This document shows positions 34,550 to 43,100 of a stretch of 64,000 nucleotides of DNA, piece by piece (within the stretch, counting starts at the first letter, position 1; the number at the start of each line of letters is the position of its first letter). The stretch is from NCBI GenBank assembly GCA_020634755.1, contig JACKBC010000001.1, positions 598,499-662,498 of the forward strand. The letters are read 5' to 3'. The notes beneath the pieces were generated by a model. The model searched no databases and had not been told where the DNA came from. It saw only the letters and a program-made list of their open reading frames with translations. The DNA is from Caldilineaceae bacterium (lineage in GTDB: Bacteria; Chloroflexota; Anaerolineae; Caldilineales; Caldilineaceae). Made by a program: the position numbers and the translations under genes.

Positions 34550-35977
34550 ATGGATGTGAATTGGATTTTTGGACTATTGGCAATTTTGATCCTGCTGGAT
34601 TACATATATAAGCAGGTTATGGGCCGTTCGTTTCACCATACCATTCCGCGCCCGGTACGATGGGGGCTGGTCTTCATGAGCAGCACTACTGCAGCCTGTT
34701 GCTTTGCCCTGTCCTGGCACATCTTTACCACCCGTGATTTTTTACTGATGGGGTCATCCTCATTTTGGCTGCTGCTGGGTATTTTCCTCACCGTGCTGGC
34801 CATCGCATGGTTGCTGCCCGCCAGCGCTAATTCTAGTACAAAAAGCCAGGAAGCGCATGCGCCAACCCAGCCGTTGCCGCTGGTCTCGCACAATTCGGCG
34901 GCGACACCACGCACCACGGCTGCGCCAGAGACGCCGCTCGGCCCGAGTTTTGCCGAACGCCCCAATGTTTTTGCTGCTTCCAAAATGGCGTCGCCTGCTC
35001 CCTCTATGCGGGCTTTGCCCATGGCGCAGTCCTCGGCGTATGGCAAAATTGCACCGGCAGCTCAGCCCTTAACAAAGGACCGCGCCAGCCGGCAAACCTT
35101 GCTCGCACCCGCGCGCCCGCAGGAGCTGGCGACGGCGCTGTCTAGCGTGTTGGCGCGACCACGCAGGGCGCCGCAAATCATGGTGATCGTGCTGATGGCG
35201 TTTGCCTTGTTGGCGCTGGGCTGGCAATTGGGACACATCTTTGCTTTAAGTCAGAACGAGTCTTCAGTAGCGGTAGCGTTGCCGGTTATCCGGCCAACCC
35301 CAACGGCAACGCCCATAAGCAACGCTTCGCTGACCGAGCGACTGGTGGCTCAAACCGTGGCCAACGTACCCGTGGCGAACCCTACGTCTCAGCCACAATT
35401 AACCCCCACAGCCATCTTTGAGAGCGTGGCATTTGTAATTACACCCATACCCAGCAATAGTACTAGTACAACGCTCAAAGCCAAACCGGCCTTCGAAGTA
35501 GAGAGCGCAAACGAGTTACCGCCCATTGCGTTTCGACGCGGCAATAAGCCTGCATTGCCAGTGGCCGAACAGCCCGCTACCACCGCACCGGTGGGCGGGG
35601 CCATCTCCGAACACGCCTATTATGAGCCGCAAAATCCGGTTATTCGTCTTCTGGCGCCAATGGATGGCGATATTGTACACGATTTTGTGACGTTGCGCTG
35701 GAGCAGCGATTTTGAGCTGCCGCCAGAGCAACATTATGAAGTGGTGGCCTGGTTAGAAGGCCAAGAGCCATTTAAACAGGGAATCAGCCTGGCGCCGCTG
35801 ATGTCGACCGACCATGTGCGCGTCAATTTGGCGCTGCTGGATAGCGCCCTGGGGCCGCGCTTTAACCCCGGCATTTATCGGTGGGGTGTTATGTTGGTGC
35901 AGCGTTCACCCTATCAGCGTATTGCCCTTTTGAGCAATGCGCAGACAATCTACTATGTCCCGTTGGGTAATCCCTAG
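34550..35977 (+). CDS. Membrane protein with extracytoplasmic beta-sandwich domain
   Basis: A 475-residue protein of unknown function. The ATG at 34550 is chosen because an earlier in-frame ATG (34436) starts inside a family C repeat. Three hydrophobic helices lie near residues 3-20, 36-55 and 64-85. A long Ala/Pro/Ser/Thr-rich cytoplasmic-like linker follows, a fourth helix is at about 210-232, and then a Thr/Pro-rich stalk. The last ~110 residues (IRLLAPMDGDIVHDFVTLRW and following) resemble a fibronectin-III-like domain. I infer an envelope protein; no enzymatic motif is seen. It is a single-gene unit. Confidence 0.75.
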   Translation: MDVNWIFGLLAILILLDYIYKQVMGRSFHHTIPRPVRWGLVFMSSTTAACCFALSWHIFTTRDFLLMGSSSFWLLLGIFLTVLAIAWLLPASANSSTKSQEAHAPTQPLPLVSHNSAATPRTTAAPETPLGPSFAERPNVFAASKMASPAPSMRALPMAQSSAYGKIAPAAQPLTKDRASRQTLLAPARPQELATALSSVLARPRRAPQIMVIVLMAFALLALGWQLGHIFALSQNESSVAVALPVIRPTPTATPISNASLTERLVAQTVANVPVANPTSQPQLTPTAIFESVAFVITPIPSNSTSTTLKAKPAFEVESANELPPIAFRRGNKPALPVAEQPATTAPVGGAISEHAYYEPQNPVIRLLAPMDGDIVHDFVTLRWSSDFELPPEQHYEVVAWLEGQEPFKQGISLAPLMSTDHVRVNLALLDSALGPRFNPGIYRWGVMLVQRSPYQRIALLSNAQTIYYVPLGNP

Positions 35978-36034
35978 CGGACGCCTCTCTTTATGCCCAC
36001 AAAGCCTATCCATGCGGATGTGATCTTGCTGATA

Positions 36035-36188
36035 AGGTAGGGCCTTGCGTACCTAAAAAAGCAGGGTTAAAACCCGCGGCTGACACGGAAAAGCGGTCTC
36101 AACCGCTTGCCATTTAGTCGCGGCGGCTTTTCATTGTCAGCTGCCAGATTTAGCCGTTGCGATTACGCAGTTCGCAATGGCCCTAGCT
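36035..36188 (+). repeat. Family E MITE-like repeat (copy 1)
   Basis: An element of about 154 bp with inverted ends (AGGTAGGGCCTTGCGTAC and AGTTCGCAATGGCCCTAGCT) and an internal hairpin (AAGCGGTCTCAACCGCTT). The second copy is at 39513-39670. Confidence 0.8.
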
Positions 36189-36264
36189 GATAAGGTCGTC
36201 AGCTTCCCATTGCCTCTAACTGTGATATAATCTAGCCCCATATAGCAAAGCCTTTATGTTTCGC

Positions 36265-36343
36265 GACTGGCGCAGCGCTGGTAGATCGCCAGGGCGAGCA
36301 TGGCTCGCTTGTAGTTGATTTTACCCGCGGCTTGCGCAAGGCC
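36265..36343 (+). repeat. Family A repeat, diverged copy
   Basis: GACTGGCGCAGCGCTGG...GGCTTGCGCAAGGCC. Same length and layout as family A but with diverged ends. Confidence 0.55.
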
Positions 36344-36354
36344 TTTAGTTGCCG

Positions 36355-36384
36355 GATGGCTCTGTGCTGTGCACAACCGCCATC
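36355..36384 (+). repeat. Family D hairpin
   Basis: GATGGCTCTGTGCTG and GTGCACAACCGCCATC, directly after a family A element, as in the composite near 14243-14368. Confidence 0.5.
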
Positions 36385-36403
36385 ATACAGTCATATGTAT
36401 ATG

Positions 36404-36446
36404 AAAGCCATGTCTTCATACGGCCAGCATGAAGACATGGCTTTTT
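36404..36446 (+). terminator. Terminator-like hairpin before the MFS gene
   Basis: AAAGCCATGTCTTCAT pairs with ATGAAGACATGGCTTTTT around a 9-base loop and ends in a T-run. It lies 80 bases upstream of the MFS gene on the same strand, so it ends upstream transcription or could work as an attenuator. Confidence 0.65.
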
Positions 36447-36525
36447 GCGCCGCAAGTTGGGGTCACAAAGGCAACGCAATGCTGTTTGGTCCGTGCATGC
36501 AAAAAGTTAAAGCAAGGGAGACCGT

Positions 36526-37725
36526 ATGAATCTAAAGCGCCTCTTATCGATTTCGACCGGTCATTTAACCATTGATATCTTAAATTCTTCGGTATACATG
36601 ATTTTAACGGCTGTCTCTATTCCATTTGGGTTAAGCCTCAGCCAAATGGGCATGGGCGCACTGATCTATACCTTGGTGGGCTCGCTGACGCAACCGCTTT
36701 TTGGCGCCTGGGCGGATCGGTTGCGGGGCCGCTGGCTGGGCCCGCTGGGGTTGCTGTGGACGCTCAGTTTTTACATGTTTATCCCTTGGGCGCCCAACTT
36801 TGCCATGCTGATCGGCTGTTTGACCATCGGAGCATTGGGCAGCGCGGCGCTGCACGCCGTGGGCATGATCATTGCGTCTGACGCCGGCGGCAAACATCCC
36901 ACAACAGCTACATCGATCTTCTTTGTAATGGGGCAATCTGGGCTAGCGCTGGGGCCCAGTCTCTCTGGTCTGGTCATTGCTAGTTGGGGATTGCGCGGGC
37001 TGCCATTTATGGCCATTTTTGCCGTGATTCCCGTAATATCTATGTTCTTCCTGCTGCGGGCGCCGGTACATTATGACCCGGTGGCAATGGGCGCGGCCAG
37101 TGCAAATGGCGGACGCAAAGGGAATAGCGCCAGCATCAAATGGGGCGTTATCGGTGCATTTGTGTTGCTCATTTTGTTGCGCTCGGCCACAATGCAGACC
37201 TACACAATCTTTTTGCCCAAATTTTTGGAAGGGCGCGGCTACCTGCCGGGCGCATATGGGTTTATGGTGGGGATATTTGTGTTTGGCGGCGCCATTGGCA
37301 CCTTTTTTGGAGGGATGTTGGGAGATAAATTCAACCGGCGGCTGGTGATCTTTACATCGTCTGTGTTGGCTGTGCCCTTCTGCTATCTATTTTTGGGCGC
37401 CGATGGCTGGCTCTACTATGTAACAGCGGCGCTGGCCGGTGGACTGCTCAACATCTCGCACAGTATCCTGATTGTAATGGCACAGGCATTGCTGCCGCGC
37501 CAGAAAGGCATGATGGGGGGCGCCACGCTGGGCTTTATGTTTGCCAGCGGCGCGGTCACCGCCTGGTTGGCCGGCTTGGTGGCCGATCAAATAGGGCTGA
37601 CCGTCGTCCTTTATGTGCTGGCATTTGTGCCAATTTTGGCCGGCGCCAGTGCCTTGTTGCTGCCCAGCACCCGGCAATCTGCGCCGGCGCCGCTGGCCGC
37701 GCCACAAGCCGCGCCTGGTGATTGA
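36526..37725 (+). CDS. Major facilitator superfamily exporter, fosmidomycin-resistance-like
   Basis: A 399-residue inner-membrane transporter with about twelve predicted helices. The MFS motif between helices 2 and 3 reads GAWADRLRGR. The N-terminal STGHLTIDILNS and the helix-4 region SAALHAVGMIIAS recall the Fsr (fosmidomycin resistance) group. A likely loop of polar residues (about 183-205) separates the two halves. The ATG is preceded by GGGAGA. A terminator hairpin follows the stop. Substrate unknown; drug efflux or a metabolite is possible. Confidence 0.87.
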   Translation: MNLKRLLSISTGHLTIDILNSSVYMILTAVSIPFGLSLSQMGMGALIYTLVGSLTQPLFGAWADRLRGRWLGPLGLLWTLSFYMFIPWAPNFAMLIGCLTIGALGSAALHAVGMIIASDAGGKHPTTATSIFFVMGQSGLALGPSLSGLVIASWGLRGLPFMAIFAVIPVISMFFLLRAPVHYDPVAMGAASANGGRKGNSASIKWGVIGAFVLLILLRSATMQTYTIFLPKFLEGRGYLPGAYGFMVGIFVFGGAIGTFFGGMLGDKFNRRLVIFTSSVLAVPFCYLFLGADGWLYYVTAALAGGLLNISHSILIVMAQALLPRQKGMMGGATLGFMFASGAVTAWLAGLVADQIGLTVVLYVLAFVPILAGASALLLPSTRQSAPAPLAAPQAAPGD

Positions 37726-37740
37726 TCATAGGATAACAAG

Positions 37741-37785
37741 ATGACACGCTGACTGAGCTTGTGGAAATCAGCGTGTCATTTTGGC
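37741..37785 (+). terminator. Rho-independent terminator after the MFS gene
   Basis: ATGACACGCTGA pairs with TCAGCGTGTCAT and is followed by TTTGGCTTTATTTTATAA. It lies about 15 bases after the stop. Confidence 0.8.
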
Positions 37786-37830
37786 TTTATTTTATAAACC
37801 AAATTTTATGAACCAAAGTAGGGCGCGCCA

Positions 37831-38649
37831 TTATTCCGTGCCGCGCACAATCACGCGCACTTCTTGAAAGCCCAACGCGCGCAGAAAATTCTCATAGTAG
37901 AGCGTGCCACTTTCTACCACCTCTTGCATAATGCCGCTGCGCTCAGAAGCCTGGATGAGCAATTGACGGCCCTGGGGCAAAATGTCGTTTTGATAGGCGC
38001 TGATGGTGTCCTTGCACAGGAAACCGGGGCAGGTATCGCTCTGCACCAGAATGCGGCTATACTCAAAATCGATGCTGACGTTGTCGGCAAATATTTGGGG
38101 CGGTGGCAGCACCAGTTGGACTTTGCTGCCATCGGGGCTGATCCAAAGGTCTTCGTCTTTGATCTGGCTCAAATCGAACCCAGCGGGGACGCGCCCTTTG
38201 AGCAGCACCACAAAATTCTGCCGCATGCCCAGAAAGCTTAACCAACCTTCGGGCGCTTCCGTGTAATCCACATCGACCGCATTGTAGTGCTCAATCAATA
38301 TTTGCTTGTTTGCGCGCCGGATCGACTCCACAATGGGCGCACCTTCTACAATGGTGGTCTGCGTGCCGCTGCCAAAGATTTGGCTGCTCATGTTGTTGAC
38401 CGTCCACCAGCCTGCCGCCATCATGACCAGGGAAAGCACCACGACGGAAGCCAGCGTCCAGCCCAGAAAACGCAATATCGAATCGAGCGCTGAGCGTCTG
38501 GGGGGCAGCGGCTGCATCGCGGAAACACCGGCCACTTTGGTAGGCGCCGGTATTGAATTGGCCCGTGGCGCCAGCTCGTTGTTACGCGTCTGCTCCAGCG
38601 GATTCGGTTTATGCACAAGCGTTTGCGGCGATTCAATTTGTTCCATCAT
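37831..38649 (-). CDS. DUF4230-domain membrane-anchored protein (second of pair)
   Basis: A 272-residue protein with a polar N-terminal region (1-55), one transmembrane helix (about 60-82) and an extracytoplasmic domain. The domain pattern (VVLLKGRVPAGFDLSQIKDEDLWIS, with VQLVLPPPQI after it) fits DUF4230. Two Cys residues (CPGFLC) are close together. The start MM is preceded by ACGAGGAC. It follows another DUF4230 gene by 44 bases on the same strand; the two are probably an operon arising by duplication. The biological role is unknown. Confidence 0.82.
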   Translation of the reverse strand: MMEQIESPQTLVHKPNPLEQTRNNELAPRANSIPAPTKVAGVSAMQPLPPRRSALDSILRFLGWTLASVVVLSLVMMAAGWWTVNNMSSQIFGSGTQTTIVEGAPIVESIRRANKQILIEHYNAVDVDYTEAPEGWLSFLGMRQNFVVLLKGRVPAGFDLSQIKDEDLWISPDGSKVQLVLPPPQIFADNVSIDFEYSRILVQSDTCPGFLCKDTISAYQNDILPQGRQLLIQASERSGIMQEVVESGTLYYENFLRALGFQEVRVIVRGTE

Positions 38650-38693
38650 TGTCCTCGTGGCAGCACGATTGTAACGCTGCCGAACCTGTAATC

Positions 38694-39464
38694 CTACCGA
38701 AACGTAATTTCTACGGTGTCGAAGCCGGTCTGGCGTAGAAAATCTGCCAGCTGCAAGCGAGCCATTTTTTGCGCCATGTCCATCATGCTCTCATTATTGG
38801 CTACGTTTTCTTTCAGCAGCTGGCGCGACTGCTCCAAAGCATCTTTTTCTAGCCCGGCATATTGAGAAAGAAAGATGACCTGGGCGCTGTCGTAAATCTG
38901 CGACTGGTCGGGCAGCAGCTCTACGCTGATGACTTCCGGCCTGGGCAATACAAAACGAATCGACGCGCCATCGACTTCAATGTTGCTAATCTGCTTTAAA
39001 TTGACGCCGATCTGCACCTGCCCCACGGCCTTGAGCAGCAGCCGATCCGTCACCACGTTGCCCAGCTGCCAGGGCAGCGTAGTCGTGCGTTCGGCCTGCA
39101 CCACCACCGAATCGGTAAATTTTATGGTGGTCAAGTAGCTCATTTCTTCCCAAGCGGGCAGCGGAATGGGCGTGGGTGTGGGCAGCGGGCGCGTTGTTGC
39201 AACCAGCCCGGGCGCTTCCGCGGCTGGTGTCTCGGCAACATAGGTTGCAGGCGGCGTGGGCCAGTTGACGGGGGCGGCGGCTTCGGTCTTGGGCGCTTCG
39301 GCGCGCTGCACCCAGCGCATGCCTAACTCCATCGCGCGCATGACCATGGGCGTTAGCAATAGCGTCAACAGCAGCGCCGCCACCAGCACCCACATGGCCA
39401 GCGGCAACCCCCACACGTTGCCCGTTCTAGATTCCGTTGGTCGCGAATTCGAACCTTGCTCCAA
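38694..39464 (-). CDS. DUF4230-domain membrane-anchored protein (first of pair)
   Basis: A 256-residue protein starting with TTG at 39464, AGGACA upstream. An internal ATG at about codon 24 is an alternative but would trim the residues before the helix. One transmembrane helix is at about 22-45, followed by a Pro/Thr/Ala-rich stretch and the DUF4230 domain (VGVNLKQI-type and IRFVLPRPEV motifs). It precedes the second DUF4230 gene and is probably co-transcribed with it. The domain structure is the same, with different linkers. Confidence 0.8.
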   Translation of the reverse strand: MEQGSNSRPTESRTGNVWGLPLAMWVLVAALLLTLLLTPMVMRAMELGMRWVQRAEAPKTEAAAPVNWPTPPATYVAETPAAEAPGLVATTRPLPTPTPIPLPAWEEMSYLTTIKFTDSVVVQAERTTTLPWQLGNVVTDRLLLKAVGQVQIGVNLKQISNIEVDGASIRFVLPRPEVISVELLPDQSQIYDSAQVIFLSQYAGLEKDALEQSRQLLKENVANNESMMDMAQKMARLQLADFLRQTGFDTVEITFR

Positions 39465-39512
39465 TATAGTTTGTCCTATGTTTGTTCTATACGACTTGCA
39501 CGGTGTTAAAGG

Positions 39513-39670
39513 GTTAGGGTTATCGCGTACTATAAAAAAGCAGGGTTAAAACCCGCGGCTGACACGGAAAAGCGGTTGAGACCACCTGCCATCTAGCCGC
39601 GGCGGCGGCTTTTCATTATCAGCGGCCGGATTTATCCGTTGCGATTACCAAGTTCGCGATTGCCCTAGCT
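39513..39670 (+). repeat. Family E MITE-like repeat (copy 2)
   Basis: GTTAGGGTTATCGCGTAC and AGTTCGCGATTGCCCTAGCT ends, with the same internal GCAGGGTTAAAACCCGCGGC segment as the copy at 36035. Confidence 0.85.
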
Positions 39671-39681
39671 AAAGTGTTGAC

Positions 39682-39804
39682 TCGTGTTGAAACGCCAGTA
39701 TGCTAAAGCGCACTGTTTTATAGCCTGCTTGAGCAGGCTTCCTCTAGCAGACGCAGGCTTCAGTGGCATCTATTACCGAAACAATTTCTTAACCTTCATC
39801 AGTC
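39682..39804 (-). repeat. Family F repeat (copy 2, inverted)
   Basis: Reverse-complement copy of 3391-3523, sharing the AGCCTGCTTGAGCAGGCT hairpin and the TAGCAGACGCAGGCTTCA segment. Confidence 0.65.
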
Positions 39805-40030
39805 TGTGGTGAAAATCTTATCCGGACTGTCCAAAGAGACCTGCACATTTGCATAATGTGTTGAACGCAAACACGCCATTTTCTGTTTCAATGCGCGTAA
39901 AATCTACTTTACACCGCTCGTTAACAATTACGCAAAAATGGAAAAAGAGTTGCAAAATTGACCCCTATTTCCTATATACAACATATGAAAAATATGATAG
40001 GCTGTCCGCAGAGACACGTTTATAGAAATT

Positions 40031-40106
40031 ACGTAAGCCTAGAGTAAGTATCGTCTTTAAAAGAACATCCCTTCTCCTGGCGATTCCCAGGCGCTGCGTA
40101 AGTCCT
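40031..40106 (-). repeat. Family A repeat (minus orientation)
   Basis: ACGTAAGCCT at the left and GGCGCTGCGTAAGTCC at the right. The interior is partly diverged. Confidence 0.6.
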
Positions 40107-40196
40107 AATCTAAATATATACCCCTTTGGGACGTTCTATACGCCGGTTTTCATTGAGAAGCAAAGTACAAAATTGCATGTGCTGTAGGAGGTATTT

Positions 40197-43100
40197 ATGC
40201 AAGCTGCCCCACCTTTTCGGCTCGACCCGCCTGTAACCACCCGCCGTTTGAATAGGCGCCATGGAAGTGCCATCTTTGTGCTGGCGCTCATGTTGATTGG
40301 CGGTTCATATCTGCTGGCCAACGCCCAGTGGAGCACCATAAATTTTGGCTACAACCAGGCCGTTCAGTTTGTAGACCCGGATGGCCACAATCAGATTTAT
40401 CTGAATGTTTCTAACAGCACCGGCGCCGTTGACTTTGCCCTTTACCCCGTAACAGAAGCCCAATTCATGGGCGCGTATGCTACGCTGCACGACAGAAATG
40501 CGCTGCCCGACACCGCTGGCCTTACCGCAATCAATTCGTGGCAGGTCAGCTATAGCGGCGAAGGCGCGTATTACGGTACGTCAATCAAGGCGGCGCTGCC
40601 GTCTGTGCCCAGCGGGCTCTATCTGCTCACGGCCAAGGAGCCGAATGGTGAGCCAGCCGCCACGCTGGTTGTACTCAGCCGCCAGACGCTGGTCGTTAAG
40701 ACCGAGCCTGGTGGCCAGGTCATGGTCTGGGCGTCGCAGCTACAAAGCGGCGCACCCATATCTGGCATGAATATAACGCTGCACAACGCGGCCGGTGTTC
40801 CCGTGGGCCAGAGTGTAACCGACGCCAATGGCGTGGCTCGCCTGGCGCTTGCGGATGCCGAGCTGGCCAGCTTGCAAAATGGGCTGGTGGTGGGCCAAGC
40901 TGGCGCCCAAGTGACTGCCGTTGGCTTTGGCTGGGAATGGAGCAGCTATATCTATTATGGCTATTTCGGCGCCCCCAATCGCGTCCACACCGTCTATCTG
41001 CACACGGACCGCCCCATTTACCGCCCCGGCCATACCGTCAACTATGCCGCCATTTTGCGTCGTAAAAATGGTCGCCAATATCTGACCGTGGATGCCGCCA
41101 CTCCGGTGGCAGCCACCTTGCGCGACGCGCGTTACAACGTGGTGGCGACCCAATCGTTGACGCCCGACCAATTTGGTCTGGTGCATGGTGATTTTGTCCT
41201 GGGCGATGAGCCGCCGCTGGGCACATATAGATTGGAACTGGCCGTAGGTTCCGGTGACAGTGCCGAAACCTTTACCCAATCGTTTCGGGTGGAAGAATAT
41301 CGCAAACCCGAATATCAGGTGACGGTCAGCGCCACAGCGCCTCACGCCATTGCGGGGGATGAAACGACGATTACCGTGCAGGCCGATTACTTCTTTGGCC
41401 AGCCGGTGGCCAACGCCGATGTGACGCTTAAGGTCTACCGCAATACCTATCGGGACAACTACTATTGGTGGGAGTGGGGCTATTACGACTATTACCCGTC
41501 CTCCTATCAAGAGCCGGTTGATGAATTGAGCGGCAAAACTGACGCCAATGGTCAATTCTACATACCGTATATGCCCATCAGCGAGGCCGAATATAACACA
41601 ACCTATACCTTTATCGCCACGGTAACCGATGCGCTGGAGCAGCCCATAGCAAATAGCCTGTCGCTGCCGGTCTATTGGAATAGCTCTCGACTGCAAATGC
41701 AGACCGCCAAATATGGCTATCGCTCTACCGATAGCATTGTGGTGGACCTGGCCGCGCGCGGGCACGACGATGTGCCGGTAGTCAATCAGCAGATCACGGT
41801 CAAAGTGGAGCAAAACTATTACAATCAGGATAATCAAACTATTGCCCAAAAACAGGCTGTCACCGACGCCAACGGCAAGACACAGGTGACGTTCACCAAT
41901 ATGCCGCAAGGCTGGTATCGCATGGTTGCCACGGCAATGGATGACCGTGGTCGCACCGTCATCACCTATCGCTACCTCTGGATCTACGATCCGGCAGACG
42001 GAAATTGGTGGTACTATTCCAATGATGAGCTGTCCATCAGCGTGGATAAAGAAAGCTACGCACCCGGCGACACCGCGCAACTGCTGATTCAATCACGCAT
42101 TACCGATACTGTGGCGCTGGTCACGTTGGAGCGCGACAGCGTGCTGCAAGAGATTGTCGTACCGCTTAACGGCCCGGTAACGACGGTGGATGTGGCCATA
42201 ACTGCCGACTTTGCGCCCAATGTGTTTGCCACGGTGCATCTGTTTAAAAAGATGCAGCAGGAAGAAAACGGTCCATACTGGGGGCGCTATGGTGAAGCCG
42301 AGCTGATTGCCGCCCGCACCGAGCTAATTGTCCCCGCCACGGATCAACGCCTCAATGTGGCCATTACGGCCAACGCGGCCCAATATGGCGCCGGTGATAG
42401 CGCCGAACTCACGCTGCAAGTGACCGACAGCGCCGGCAATCCAGTAGCTGCCAACATTAGTTTGGCGCTGGTGGATGAAGCCATCTTTGCGCTGGCCGCC
42501 GACAATGCGGGCGACATATTCCAAACCTTTCACGGTCGCCGCGGCAACCGCGTTTCCACCTTTGGAAGCCCCACCCTGGTCGATATGTATGGTCCAACAG
42601 AGGTTGCAGATCCAAAGTCACCAACCGGGACCCCGGCGCCCACCTCAGTTGCACCGAGAGACAGCAGTGGCGAGAATGGCGTCGAGCCGCGGCGCATCTT
42701 CTTGGACACGGCCTACTGGAATCCCACGCTTGTGACCGACGCGGCCGGCCGCGCGGTGATCACCGTGCCGCTGCCAGACAACCTGACCACCTGGCGCGTC
42801 ATTGCCCGCGCCGTGACGTTGGATACCAAGGTGGGCGAGGCTACTACCAGCCTGCTGGTGACGCAGGATATCATTGCGCAACCCAATCTGCCGCGCTATG
42901 GCGTGCTGGGCGACCGTTTTGGGGTGGGGCTGGTGGGCCAGAACTTTAGCGGCGCGGCCATCACCGGCCAGGCCGAGCTGACTGCGGAGAATCTGCTGCT
43001 GCTGGATGCCGGTGCGCAAACGCTCGATTTGCCCAATGGGGGTTCGCAGGCGGCCCATTGGACCGCCGTGGCCTCCCAGATCGGTGTGGGCACAGTCACA

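Larger units (their letters stand above)
35978..36525. other. Intergenic region filled with four repeat elements
   Basis: A stretch of 548 bases holding, in order, family E (36035-36188), family A (36265-36343), family D (36355-36384) and a T-run hairpin (36404-36446). No open frame there has support. Confidence 0.7.
39465..40196. other. Intergenic region with three repeats, before the macroglobulin gene
   Basis: A 732-base divergent region holding family E (39513-39670), family F (39682-39804) and family A (40031-40106) elements. The rest, AT-rich near 39880-40020, must carry the promoter of the large gene at 40197, but no clear consensus is visible. Confidence 0.6.

Noticed and set aside
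38694..39464. Possible pseudogene because of the TTG start
   Set aside because: The frame is intact, has a membrane helix and complete domain, and AGGACA lies upstream, so a TTG start is plausible.
40740..42092. Long minus-strand frame inside the alpha-2-macroglobulin gene
   Set aside because: Antisense shadow of a gene with strong domain evidence on the plus strand.
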